From Paraescarpia echinospica (lineage: Eukaryota > Annelida > Polychaeta > Sabellida > Siboglinidae), in NCBI GenBank assembly GCA_020002185.1, contig CM034533.1, positions 52,843,568-52,907,567 on the forward strand: a stretch of 64,000 nt of DNA, written 5' to 3'. A model generated the notes under the pieces. That model saw only the letters and a list, made by a program, of their open reading frames with translations, had not been told where the DNA came from and searched no databases. Of the stretch, positions 48,541 to 60,355 are shown piece after piece. Each line of letters opens with the position of its first letter. Position 1 is the stretch's first letter. A program made the position numbers and the translations under genes.

Positions 48541-48818
48541 TGGTGGCAGCAATGCTGTGACGGACTCACTCGTTGTCGAGTGAAACGTCGACAGATGTGC
48601 TGGATTGTACTGTGTATTTAATATGTGTTTTTGTGTGTTCAATTGGCTTCTGGTAAAACGCGTTAAAAAAAATGGCGTCACACAGCAGTACAATACAAAT
48701 GAAAAGTACGGTATAGCCAACAGTGGCCATAAACGTTCAATAAAGCTATAGCACTTGGCCAACGCACACTACAGGTGTATTGTAACACACGCACAATGAC
48801 TAAAATTAATATCCTACA

Positions 48819-49360
48819 ATGGACTGGGTAGGCGACAACGTAGCAGAGATATCCAAGCTATTTAAACAAACTCTCATGCTAACAGATGAGGGTGTGACCG
48901 ATCCGGCAAGGCAGGCCGTGAAAATACAGATAGCAGTCGGCAACAAGGGTCTGAAGCGCACCATCTGCTCGACACTGACTGAGGAAGAGAAGACAGATCC
49001 TGCAAAGTTGTATAAATTGTTTGAGGATCAACTAGACATCCGTTTGAATTTCCGCACCCACAGAATGGAATTAATGACGTTTCGGCAAGGCGTTCATGAT
49101 CGAAGCCCTGCAGAAGTACCTTCTCGACCAGAAACAAGGCTACCAAGTCGAACTTGTGTTGCAAGAAGCACGCAAATACGAAGCTATGGTAGTCGGAAGA
49201 GAAACACTGCAGAGCCGCAGAAACCCGCACCACACGGCTATCAACGAGATAAAACAAAGAAAGGTGTCCCGCAATTGTGCGCTCTCACACCCACCGCAAT
49301 AGTGTCCAGCCTACAAAGACAAGTGTAACTACTGTACCGCCATTGGACACTGAGCAAAAT
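48819..49360 (+). pseudogene. Gypsy gag remnant with zinc-knuckle trace
   Basis: Opens at ATG 48819 (MDWVGDNVAEISKLFKQT...) and keeps a gag-like helical part to about residue 95. A frameshift near 49080 moves to a second frame (49096-49302) with QGYQVELVLQEARKYEAM. A CPAY...CNYCTAIGH-like zinc knuckle with a stop inside lies near 49310-49365. Confidence 0.72.
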
Positions 49361-49489
49361 GCTGCCGAAAGAAGAAGACAGACGATCGACAGAAAGCAGA
49401 CGATCGGCCGCATAGAGATCAAAGCATGCAAAGAAGGCAAAATAGACCAGCACGCCGACGTGACAGAAAACCACCAAAGCCAATACATT

Positions 49490-52400
49490 AATTGTCTGGT
49501 TACTGCACTGAAAACGAGGCAGATGATTACGAAACAGAAGGTGAAACGTACACAAAGTCGTTCTGCGTAGTCACTGCGGAAGAAGGACACAAAGACACGC
49601 CGCGTAACGAAGCGTATGCCAACCTCAATATTGTATGCGCAGACGTGGAGGGTATCCATGAACTCAAACTTAAAGTCGACACAGGTGCACCAGACAATAC
49701 CCTACAAAGCAAAGCAGATGTATGGAGAACCGCGGCAATCCAAAGTAGAACCTGTACCTCATACAAAGTTAACTGCTTTAAAACGGAGGCGAGATCAAAT
49801 GCTTCGGCGCACTGAAGATCCTATGCCAATACAAGGACTGTCAGTGGGTCAAGTACAAGTTCTACGTGGTTGACGTCCAAGGACCGTGCAGCGATCATGG
49901 GCCTGAGGGCAAGTGAACAGATGAGAATAGTGACAATACATGCCATCACATCTGACTTCACATACATCGCTGCGAATACAAACATACAGCACGCAACAGT
50001 AATCTCCATCAAGAGGCTTTTGCAGATCAGTTTGGTCGCATCGATAGTTTTAAAGACAAGGCTATTTTTTTGAAGCCAGAAGCGAAACCCTCAATCGATG
50101 CCCCACGAAAGTGTCATATACATCTGAAGACAAATGTACAACAGGAGCTTGATGTCGTGGAGAACGACGGAATAATCAGGAAGATTGAGTACCACACTGA
50201 CTAGTGTTCACCAATCGCAACATGCGTAAAGCGAGATGGAAGCCCAAGGGTATGCCTTAACCCCAAGCGTCTCAATAATTGTCTCAAGCGCTGTCCACAC
50301 AAGATTCCTTCCCTAAAGGAACTCAACCATGAGTTCGCCGGGGCACGCGTATTCTCGAAGATAGACGCCAAATCCGGATATTGGTCAACTCACCTTGAAG
50401 AGATCAGTCAAAAGATGACAACCTTCCGAACACCTTTTGGGAGGTACTTTTATAAACGACTCCCATTCGGTCTATATGCGTGTCACAGGACCTCTTTCTG
50501 CATGCACTGGACAGAATTCTAGACAGATGCCATGGGTGAGTTGGCATTGCAGACGACGTAATCGTACACAGACGCAACCACGAAGAGCACGACAGGAACC
50601 TGTCACGGCTCGTGCAGGTGCCAGAAAGGAACGTCTCGTCTTCAACTCCAAGAAATGCGTCATCAAGACCAATGAAATCGTCTTCTTCGGGTCGGTGTAG
50701 GGCCAAGACGGCATCATGCCTGGCCGTGGCAAAATTGAGGACACACACAAGATGCCTACACCACAGAATAAATAGGATATGCAGCGGTTCATTTGCCTAA
50801 TGAACTATCTTGCAGCGTACATACCTCACTTCGCAGACAAAGTGGCACAACTGAGAGAATTACTCACGAAGGACGTCCCGTTCCTGTGGCAAGAAGATCA
50901 TCAGCGCACCTACGAAGATCTCAAGAGACATCTCGTGTCTGGCGTACTACAACCCACTGGAAAGTCCTGGAAGTTGATGCTTCGCAGAGAGGCCTGGGTG
51001 CATGCCTTCTACAGGACAACAAAGCTGTGGCGTTTGCATCAAAGATACTTACACCGACACAGTCAGCGTACTCGAACATAGAGCGTGAGACTTTGGCCAT
51101 CGTGAACGGGATCCAAAAGATCCACACATACCTCTTCGAAAAGCCGTTCGTTGTCATAACAGACCACAAGCCTCTGTTAATGGTACACAACAAGCCTTTA
51201 ACGAGCGCACCTCCACGTCTTCAGCGACTCCTGATCAAGATTTAGGGATATGACTTCCAGCTTGTGTACCGACCTGGCTGCCAGATGATCACAGCGGACA
51301 CTCTGTCACGACTTCCCAATCCGGAGAATAATGCTGAGATCCCACTAGACGTAACAGTGGACGACATCCTGACAGACAAGAATGATGAAAGGCTCCACAA
51401 CATGGACCTCATCAACTTCAGCACCGAGAAACGAGTCCAGCTCAGAGAGTTGTCTGTTTCAGATCACACAATGCGAGCTCTCCAGCACGTGGTCTACAAC
51501 GGTTGGCCAGACACGATTAAGGATGTGCCACAAGACCTTCGCCCATACTGGTCTTACCGCTATAAAATTGGCATCTTCGACGGAGTCATCTTCAAAGGGA
51601 GACAAGTCATCATACTAGACGCATTGTGACAGGACATCCTACAGCAACTCCATGAAGCCCACCTCGGAATCGAGAAGACACGACGACTCATGCGAGAGTC
51701 CGTATACTGGCCAAACATCCACAAAGACATTGAGACAATGGTCAAATCATGCGCAGCATGCCAGGAGAATCAGGCGGAACATAGACAACAACCTCTTGTT
51801 GCTTATGACGTGCCATCCACACCGTGGACAGATGTGGCCAGCGACATGTTCGAGATTAAAGGCGACAATTACCTGATCATCACAGACTATCCGTCCAAAT
51901 TCCATGTCGTTCAAAAGACAACATCGACGACCAGCAGCCCGATTGTACACGTGACAGCGGAGTGGTTCAGCATTTTCAGACCACCGCTGGAAATAGTCAC
52001 TAATAACGGTCCGCAATACGTATAGACATGTGCCGCAGGTGGAACATAAAGCACACGACGACATCACCACGGTATCCACAGTCAAACGGACTGGTAGAAA
52101 AACAGGTGAGGACCGTGAAGGGTATATCTTGAAAAACTGCAAGAAGAAAATATCACCGATGTACACCGATCGACACCGGTCTGGCAAGCCCCAGCGAGAT
52201 CATGTTCAACCGCCCAGTACGTACATATTAACTTGCCTAGCCACCACCCAACATTGCAGAATCAGCAGGTGACGAATGAAGGAATACAGCATCGGAGAGA
52301 TCGCGTGGTGAACTACCACAACCAAGGTGCAGGCCCGGAGCTGGCCCCACTACATGTTGGTCAACGAGTGAGAGTACTGGATAAGGAGACACACCAGTGG

Positions 52401-52730
52401 TATCCAGGAAAGGTGATAGGTACATGCGCAGAACCAAGATCCTACATATTACAAACACCGAACGGTACGAGACTACACAGGACCTGGTCACATCTCAGAG
52501 AACTACTGCATGCCACTCTATCGAAGAGTATTGTCGAAGAGGCAGCAGAACCACCACATCGAGTGAAGTTCCAAGAAAACAACACCGACGACCCGATGAT
52601 GACGCGAGATGTCACGACGACCGGCGAGACTGCAGCGACTGCGAATGCACCGTCCTGAAAGCCGATGACGTCGATACGTATAGATCTGGACACACAATCC
52701 GGAAGCCATTCCGATACAGTGACGAGTAGT
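49490..52730 (+). pseudogene. Gypsy pol remnant (protease, RT, RNase H, integrase)
   Basis: The protease has VDTGAPDNTL (about 49675). The RT has GIIRKIEYHTD (50170), then FSKIDAKSGYW, FRTPFGRYFYKRLPFGL and the catalytic GIADDVIVH (50545). RNase H has LEVDASQRGLGACLLQD (50960), SNIERETLAIV and ITDHKPLLM. The integrase has an H-H-C-C finger (LHEAHLG...CAACQEN, 51645-51770), SDMFEI and then TNNGPQYV, where the second catalytic Asp has become Asn, and later SNGLVEKQ. The C-terminus has LDKETHQWYPGKVIG. Stops or frameshifts occur at about 50200, 50520, 50700, 51243, 51627, 52023 and beyond, so no functional polyprotein can be made. Confidence 0.88.
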
Positions 52731-52880
52731 AGCACGGACTTTATCATGTTCTTGCGACTCTAGTTTAGTAGAACATTATTCGTATACAAGTCATTTGTCT
52801 ACGTGAGATGACTATTTTTATAGATCCAGATCAATGTGATCTTTATACTATTTTTTATTTTTGCTTCCTGCGAAGGGAGA

Positions 52881-53058
52881 TGTTGCAATACCCTATAATC
52901 AGGCTATAGGTAGTTATCTGTAGGAACTATGTTTTGTAGTGCATTCATAATAAAATACGTGAGTTGGCTGGACTGTCATCAAATGTGTGCTACGCGTACA
53001 TGTAAGTATGTGTGTTTAAACAGCTGAATTCATCTTATATACACGGACCATCATTTCA
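52881..53058 (+). repeat. 3' LTR
   Basis: 178 bp, TGTTGCAATACCC...ATCATTTCA, also with an AATAAA. The differences from the 5' LTR show the insertion is not recent. Confidence 0.93.
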
Positions 53059-53063
53059 ATGAC

Positions 53064-53735
53064 ATTAGAAAATATGACAAGAGAAAAAGCGACAGGAAAG
53101 AATGGAACGGAAGAGAATGTGACAGGAGAGAAGACGGCAGGTGGAAAGAAAACCAGACAGATGCAAACCGGAGAAGGAGATACTCTGAGGCAGTGATTGA
53201 GGGGGCGATGAGAAAAGAGAGGGTGTTCGTGGGCGATTTTATTCTGAGAAAGACAGATAAGACACTGAGCGAGGGGGAGGACGTCGTTATTTGTCTGGGG
53301 CTTAAATAGAACATGTGACTGAAAGGGTTGAAAAGGTATTGGGGCATGGCAAGGGAGGGTTTATACTAGTATACGTAGGGACAAATAATGCAAACAGGGA
53401 GGGAACAACTGGGATAGTTCAAAGGTACAGACAGTTAATGAGGAAGCTAAGAAGACAAGAGTTGAACAGATTATTGTATCAGGAATTTTGCCAGTAATGG
53501 GAGGAAGGGGGCCAATATATGGAAACTGCAAGAGGATGGCGACCAACGCACTAGTTGAGCAGATGTGTGAAGAAGAGGGGGTGGGACTCATAGATTTATG
53601 GGGATACTTCGTTGGGAGGGAAGATATGTACATGAGAGATGGCCTCCATCTTAGTGGAAAGGGGGCGGGCAGCAGTTTTCTCAGAGAACCTGCTGCGATC
53701 TGTTGACAGTGGGACAGGCTGCATTTGTTTAAACT
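53064..53735 (+). pseudogene. CR1-type LINE ORF1, 3' part (SGNH/GDSL esterase domain)
   Basis: Continues the charged region after the LTR element. The esterase-like domain follows: GGFILVYVGTNNANREGTTG (GTNN block, about 53358), then MGGRGPIYGNCKRMATNAL and MYMRDGLHLSGKG (DxxH block, about 53630). Frames shift near 53190 and 53490, and a stop follows at about 53310. Esterase domains in ORF1 are known from CR1 and related LINEs. Confidence 0.8.
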
Positions 53736-53835
53736 AGATGCGCAGGGGGATTCACAGAGAAACCTGAAACTAGAGGCATAAATAAAGACAGCACAAATAA
53801 ATCAGCAAAGACCACCTTGGAAAACTGTTCTGAAG

Positions 53836-54245
53836 CTGGATATAAATGAGTTTGTTTAAATGTAAGGAGCATAGTAAACAAAAGAAGTGAACTAAACATT
53901 ATGGTAGAAGATGTTGACCCTCACATAATAGGTATAAAATTAACCGAATCACGGACCACCACCGGTATATCAGATACCGAATTGAGACTGACAGGCTATG
54001 TAATGTTTAGGAAAGGTAGAATAGGAAGAAGGGGAGGTGGAGTTATTTTGTATAATAAATACTCTATCCAGGCTTATGAAATAAAATTAGAAAGAGAAGC
54101 AGATTGCGAAGAAGCTGTTTGGTGTAACATAGTTACAGGAAACTCTATGTTAACGGTTGTCTTAGTTTATCGAAGTCCAAACATAAGTATAGAAGATAAT
54201 AAAAAAGAACAAAACGATATAAGGGAAGTGAGCAAACAGACTTTA
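53836..54245 (+). pseudogene. CR1-type LINE ORF2 endonuclease part
   Basis: Reads NVRSIVNKRSELNIMVEDVD-like sequence, then HIIGIKLTESRT, GYVMFRKGRIGRRGGGVILY and VVLVYRSPN. This is the first half of an APE-type endonuclease, read from 53836 with broken frames at its start. It breaks off at a (TTA)n run (54241-54266). The SDH half is missing. Confidence 0.78.
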
Positions 54246-54266
54246 TTATTACTATTATTATTATTA

Positions 54267-54630
54267 CACGACACCAGAAGTATGGAAGACAGGACAGATA
54301 GTGAAACTGCCCAAGGAAGGAATGTCAAACTGCAACAACTGGAGGGGAATCACCTTGATGTTCCTCACCAGCAAGGTCTTCAAAGCAAGATCATTTATAA
54401 GAGACTGGCAGAAACACTTGACGACCACAAACACAGGCGGGCTTTCGATCGGGACGGTCATGCACTGACCACATCTTCACACTGAGACAGATTTTAGAGC
54501 AAAGTAAAGAGTGGAACACACCGTTATACGCCAATTTTGTAGACGTAGAGAAGGCATTCAACAGCATACATCGTGAATCCCTGTGGATGATATTGCGCCA
54601 TTATGGAGTCCCTCAGAACTAGTGAACATT
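54267..54630 (+). pseudogene. RT fragment of a different LINE lineage, inserted in the CR1 copy
   Basis: In shifting frames it reads VWKTGQIVKLPKEGMSNCNN-like, then GITLMFLTSKVF, then YANFVDVEKAFNSIHRESLW (about 54533-54592) and HYGVP. This is the RT fingers and palm start of another LINE type, flanked on both sides by sequence of the CR1-type copy. It begins directly after a TTA microsatellite. Confidence 0.7.
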
Positions 54631-54639
54631 GGACTTTTC

Positions 54640-56220
54640 ATCACAAGTGATCTGCAACAATGAATCACCTGGAGTGGATGGGATTCCGTCCAAACTACTG
54701 TTGGAAATTTGTTGAACGAATTAGCGTACCGCTTGCAACAGTTTTCAAATTGTCATTAGAAGAGGGAATAATTCCTTTAGAATGCAAAGAAGCAAACATT
54801 ATACCGTTATTTAAAAAAAGGTTCGAGAAACAAGTCAGAGAACTATAGACCAGTGAGTTTAACATCGATTGAACTTTAGAAAGACTAATTAAAGATCACA
54901 TGGAGGATTTTCTTGTTAAACATAACTTGATAAACCCATCTCAACATGGGTTTCTAAAAGCGATGTCATGCTTAACAAATATGTTGTTTTTGGAAGATAT
55001 CACTACACTACACTATCACGACGGATCACCAGTAAATATTATCATCTACTTAGATTTTCAAAAAGCTTTCGACAAAGTGCCACATTAAAGATTACTGCTT
55101 AAACTTTAGTGACATAGGAAGTGGTATTGTTCATTAGATAGAAAAATGGCTGATTGATAGAAGACAACGGGTAGTAGTTGATGGGGACGCTTCAACCTGG
55201 AAATCAGTTTTGAGTGGGGTACCACAGGGATCAGTACTGGGAGTGTGGGACCTATTCTTAATATATTTAAGTGATTTGGACGATGATATAACAAGCAAGG
55301 TGTTGAAATTTGCGGATGATACAAAAGTGTTTAGAAGGTTTAAAAGTGATGGAGATAGACAGTATTTACAAGATGATCTTGGCAGGTTGATCAAAATTGT
55401 AATCGTCGGACAAGTGACAAATGTTGTTCAATTTTGGGAAATGTAAATGCCTCCACACTGGACATGGGAACGACGATGCATAATATACAATGGGGGTACT
55501 ATATGAAGTATTACTATAAAAGAAAAGAACTTATGGTTAACCATTAGTGCTGATATGAAAGTTTCAGAGCAGTGCCGAATTGCAGTTTCAAATGGAAATC
55601 AAATCATTGGATTAATTAGACGAAATATAGCATATAAGAAAAAAGAACTAATAATACTGCTGTACAAAACAACATATAGTTAGGCCTCAAATAGAATATT
55701 GTATACAAGCGTGGAGGCCATATGGCAAGAAGGACATAGATATGCTAGAAAGAGTAAGAGGAAAGCGACTAAAATTATATAAAAACTGAAGGATTTTGAT
55801 TTTTTAGTTATGAAATACGCCTAAAAGAATGTGGTTTAACAACAATTGAGACCAGGAGATTGAGAGGAGATCATATAGAAGTGTTTAAAATATTGAATGG
55901 TTATAAAAATATTCATAGAAATATTTGTTTATCAGTTAAGAAAGATAGAAGGACTAGATGACATGTATGAAGTGATATTAGTAAAGGAGCTGTGTAGATT
56001 AGATATAAGAAAGTTCTCATTTTCACAAAGGACTGTAAATGAATGTAACATATTGTTTGCTGATTGTGTGGGTGATAGTAGCGTGAATATGTTAATTTTA
56101 ATTTTTTTTTTACATGTCTGTATCTGTATTTTGACTGGCAAAATGTCCTCTACACATCACGCCAGTGCGCATGATGGCTCTTATGGATTAATTTTAATCC
56201 AAATTTTAATGGTCTGAAAA
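54640..56220 (+). pseudogene. CR1-type LINE ORF2 reverse transcriptase and 3' end, decayed
   Basis: Resumes at GVDGIPSK-like sequence (54665) and runs through LEEGIIPLECKEANIIPLFK and INPSQHGFLKAMSCLTNMLF. Then come IIYLDFQKAFDKVPH, SGVPQGSVLGV and the catalytic KFADDTKVF (55305). The thumb and C-terminal domain follow to about 56000 with many stops. It ends against the 3' end of the opposite-strand LINE at about 56270. Confidence 0.82.
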
Positions 56221-56274
56221 GTGTCAAATGTTGTTCAATTTTCAATGTTAAAAAATAAAATCGACACATATACC

Positions 56275-59200
56275 TTAGGATACCTTAGGACTGTTCTGAT
56301 CGCAGGATCCTCTCGGTTCCTCAATGATCAGATCTTCTTCTTCGGGGTCTAGTATTAAGAGTTTGTGTTTTCCGGTTCCAGTGCTTAATGTTAGTGGGGC
56401 TTCATAGTCGTATAATATCTCCTGGGTTGACCAGAATTTATCAAGGCGGTTTTTAAATGAGTTTATTGATTTTGCTTGTATTACTGAATCAGGTAAACTG
56501 TTCCATGGTTCAACCACTCTAAGTGGGAATGCATTTTTTCTTATGTTTAGTTTTGCTCTTTGGTTGAACAGTTTAAGGGAGTGTCCTCTGTTACTGGATC
56601 GTGATGCCACATCCTCCCATTTAGGAAGGTTTGGTGCAGATTTGTTGTCATACATGTTATGCATTATTTTATACACTTCAATCATATCTCCTCTTAATCT
56701 ACGATATGTTAATGTGGGTAACTGAAGTAATTTTAGTCTTTCAATATATGATAAGTCCCTCATACCAGATAGTTCTTTTGTGGCCCTTCTCTGGACATTT
56801 TCTATGGCTATTTTATGTTTCGTCTTAAATGGATACCATACTGCTATTGCATAATCTAGGTGGGATCTAACCATAGTCTTGTATAGTGGCAAGAAAGTGT
56901 ATGTGTCTAAGAATTGAAAAGTTCTTCTGATTACTTTTGTCATTCTGGTTGCTTTATTAACCACTTGGTTGATGTGATCATCAAAAGAAAGTTTTGAATC
57001 AATAAATACTCCTAAATCTTTTTGTTTGTCTGTGGTGACAAGAGCATGTTTGGCATTATTTGTTGCCATAAAATATTTACTTTCACCGATATTATTTTTC
57101 CCAATTTCCATGTGTACACATTTATCGGGATGGAATTTTAACAACCACTTGTCGCTCCATTGTTCTAGTATGCTTAAATCATGTTGAAGTACATTCTGAT
57201 CATCTACATGTGTTATTGTTCTAAATATCTTTATGTCATCAGCAAATAGAAATGTATTTGAATTTGTTAGATCTGGGAGGTCATTAATATATAGAACAAA
57301 AAGTAAGGGTCCTAGAACGGAACCCTGGGGTATCCCTGATATTACCTCTTTCCAGCTAGACTCATCTCCATTTACTGAAACTTTTTGTTTTCTATCTGTG
57401 ATGAATGATTCTATCCAGTTAATCAGTTCTTCTGAAATGTTGAAGTTTTTTAATTTGCTAATTAATCTTTTGTGTGGCACGGTGTCAAAGGCTTTTTGGA
57501 AATCCATATATATAACATCAGTGTGGTTGCCCTTATCCATTTCTTTAGTCCAGTCATCTATTATTTTGATTAATTGTAGTACTGTTGATCGGCCAGATAT
57601 AAATCCATATTGTTTTTGACTAAATAGATTATTTACTTTCATGTAGTTTGTGATGTGATTTATAATAATTGTTTCCATACATTTACAAACTATGCTTGTT
57701 AAACTTATTGGGCGGTAGTTACTAGCTAATTTCTTGTTTCCTTTTTTTTATAAATTGCTGATATTTTAGCCTCTTTCCAGTCATTGGGAATGCAGGAAGT
57801 TTTAATCGACGTTTTAAAAATTTGTTTTAAAAGTTGACAAATACTTGCAGACAACTCATTTAGTAGCCTGGCACCTATTCCATCTGGGCCAGGCGATTTG
57901 CTAATATTAAGTTGTTTTAACGTCAGTAGTATTATATTTTCAGTTAGTTTTAATTTGTCCATCACATGTTTATTGTTTACTTTAGGTATGGTTGGTATAG
58001 GCCCTGACTGTTCTTTGATGAATACACTGGAGAAATAGTCAGCAAGTATATTTGCTTTTTCTTCATCTTCATTTGTTGTTTGAGATTTTAGGTTGGTGGG
58101 GTCTGTGTTCAGTTCCCCAATTCCTTGTTTGATTGTAGTTTTTGATTTATAATATTTCCAAAAGACTTTGGGGTTTTTCTTGGTCTGGGATGCTAGATTT
58201 CGTTTAAATTCCTTTCGGAACTTTCTGGTTAGAGCTCGGATTTTATTTCTGCTTTTGCAATATTCTAGATATTTTGTTCCATCCCTTGTTTCCATGTATC
58301 TTGTCCATAATCTATTTTTACGTCTAATTAGTTTTCTTGTATTAGCATCCAGGGGGAAGTTTCCCTTTCTATTATTTGGAACTATTTTTTGAGATACATA
58401 TTTATCTTCTAGTGAGTTTGTACTGTTTTGAAGATTTCCCATTGATCGATAACATTATCCTTACAGTCTTTACATTTTTCTTCCCAGTTAATATTTGAAC
58501 ATTCTATTCTCATTGCATCATAGTTTGCCACATTATACAGCTTCCTTTTTTTAGTATAATTACTTGTTATAAAGTTGCACACTATACTGAATTTGAGTAC
58601 ACAATGGTCACTTTTGCCCAGAGGGCTAAGGTACTCTAATTCTCCTACATTATCTTCGTCATTAGATAGAATCAGATCTAACAGGTTTGTGTTAGTTGTG
58701 CCTCGTCCTCTGGTGGGGTTTGACACGTGTTGAACCATGAAGGTGTCTCTAAGGCATTCCAAAAATATAAAGTTTAAATTGTTGGGGTTATTTGATTTGG
58801 TCGTCCAATGATTCCAATTAATCTCAGGGAGGTTGAAATCTCCAGTAATTACGATGTGAGAGTATTTAGGTTGTGATATTGATCTGATCATATTTAGAAG
58901 TTCTACATTATTTTCTTCAGATCCCCCATCGCTTCTGTATATGCATCCAAAAAGAAGTTTGTTTTTATTCTTTAATTTGATTTCTATAAATAAGCATTCT
59001 TTGAAAGTTGTGACTAGGTTTATTTACTCAGCATGCAGGGAATTTAGCACATATATTATAATACCTCTTCCTTCAGTATTGTCTAAATTTTTTGAGAATA
59101 ACATGTAACCTTCTAAGGAAAATTCTGGTGTTGTTATAGAACATTTAGGGTTTTTGGGTTTTACTTCATTAATTGCTATTATGTGGGGTTTTAGTTCTTT

Positions 59201-59380
59201 GATTCTCTGTTCAAATTCATTTTGTTTGTTCCTTAATTGGTCAGCATTGGTGTAAAAACACTGAATGCTGCCTATCTCATTAAGATTATATTTGTCTACG
59301 TTCGTTTTCCCATCTGTTGTTCTAGGTGGATGTGTACTCTTTATTGGCTTTTCCTTATCTTTTTTATTCTTCTTTCCCAT
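56275..59380 (-). pseudogene. Nearly intact CR1-like LINE ORF2 (endonuclease, RT)
   Basis: Minus strand from ATG 59380 to the stop at 56275. The endonuclease has CFYTNADQLRNKQNEFEQRI, IIAINEVKPKNP, ITGDFNLPEINWNHW and GKSDHCVLKF. The linker has SKSPGPDGIGARLLNEL and NDWKEAKISAIYKK. The RT has DVIYMDFQKAFDTVPHKRL, SGIPQGSVLGPLLF and FADDIKIF, and the C-terminal region has RSHLDYAIAVWYPFKTKHK and VEPWNSLPDSV. Only three lesions were seen: an in-frame TAA at 59024, a frameshift near 58410-58440 and a frameshift in the A8 run near 57742. The terminal frame alone spans 467 codons. It is the youngest LINE in the window. Confidence 0.92.
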
Positions 59381-59394
59381 GGTGGACCCCTCAC

Positions 59395-59877
59395 TCAGTA
59401 CAGGTATTCCCCCGACTCATCTGCTGCTTCCTGTCTCTTTGCTTCTTCATAGAGCTTTTTAGATTCTTTTCTTTCTTGTTTGGTTTTGTTGTGGTCAATT
59501 TTTTTATTTTTGAACTTATCATTGTCCTTGATGTGATGGAACTTTCGAAGAAGGGTGCGTTTTTTGTCAATGTGCGTTACTGTAATCAGTACTAGTCTGG
59601 GGCTGTTTGCATTTTCTTTGGCTTCCCCGAGCCGCCGGATTTCTGTGATGTCAGTGTCTGTAAAATGATTGTCTATTTCTGTGCAGACTTCTAGGATTTG
59701 TTCTTTGTCATGTTGTTGTCTTGTGGTTTTTAGTTGTGATGTTGTTTCTGGTAGGTTGAAGATGATTACATTGTTTAATCTTTTTTTTCTTTCTTTTGTT
59801 TCAATGTTTTGCTCCTTTACTTGTAGTTGTACTACTTTTTTCACTTCATTTGGGTTAATCGTTAGCTTTGTTGTCAT
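59395..59877 (-). CDS. LINE ORF1 (coiled coil and RRM-like domain)
   Basis: An intact 160-codon frame ending 14 bp before the ORF2 ATG. A charged N-terminal helix (VKKVVQLQVKEQNIETKERK) leads into KKRLNNVIIFNLPE, which resembles the first strand of the RRM-type domain of LINE ORF1 proteins. Then comes EIRRLGEAKENANSPRLVLI and a Lys/Glu-rich tail. By family it would be the nucleic-acid-binding ORF1 partner of the RT at 56275-59380. It is unlike the PHD/esterase ORF1 at 47839-53735, so the two neighbouring LINEs belong to different subgroups. Confidence 0.78.
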   Translation of the reverse strand: MTTKLTINPNEVKKVVQLQVKEQNIETKERKKRLNNVIIFNLPETTSQLKTTRQQHDKEQILEVCTEIDNHFTDTDITEIRRLGEAKENANSPRLVLITVTHIDKKRTLLRKFHHIKDNDKFKNKKIDHNKTKQERKESKKLYEEAKRQEAADESGEYLY

Positions 59878-59994
59878 ATCTCAGCATGGCGGAATACAAG
59901 TAGATACAAGGGTTGGATTCTCGATAAGCCAAAGGGCTTCGTTGTTCACCTGCCATCTGCAGTTAATTCCCTGGGTGGTGTTTCAATAATTGTT

Positions 59995-60185
59995 TGTTGA
60001 CAACCGATTAAGTATCACGAAATGACTTTTATTAAATTCGTGTTGGCGTGGTCGAACCGGAACTGAAACTGCGCATGCTCGCATCAAAGATTGTAAATAC
60101 GATATGCAACTCTAAGAAATGTCACTTAACATAAACGTCAATAGCGCCATCTGGCGACCAAATAGAATAACTACTTATTCTAACA
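59995..60185 (-). repeat. 3' LTR of a second Gypsy element
   Basis: On the minus strand it runs TGTTAGAATAAGTAG...GGTTGTCAACA, 191 bp, with AATAAA at about 60030. It is preceded on that strand by the polypurine tract AAAAAGAGGGGA (60186-60197). The other LTR is beyond the right edge. Confidence 0.85.
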
Positions 60186-60355
60186 TCCCCTCTTTTTGTT
60201 AAAGGAGCATAATAAAAATGTTGGCTTTATGAGCCCATGGCAACATAACAACACAATGCAATCTAACACTAGAATCAATTGGGCCACTATACTATAATGA
60301 TCAGAGGTTACTAGCACATGATCAGGTTTGGACAACAGGGGGTTGGGGCTGGTCT

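Larger units (their letters stand above)
48365..53058 (+). mobile_element. Complete Ty3/Gypsy LTR retrotransposon, decayed, with ATGAC target duplication
   Basis: LTRs at 48365-48540 and 52881-53058 both start TGTTG and end CA, and share most of their sequence. A 5-bp duplication, ATGAC, flanks the element (48360-48364 and 53059-53063). TGGTGGCAGC directly after the 5' LTR is the likely tRNA primer-binding site, and GCGAAGGGAGA before the 3' LTR the polypurine tract. Inside, gag, protease, RT, RNase H and integrase follow in Ty3/Gypsy order with many stops and frameshifts. It is inserted in ORF1 of a CR1-type LINE. Confidence 0.93.
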
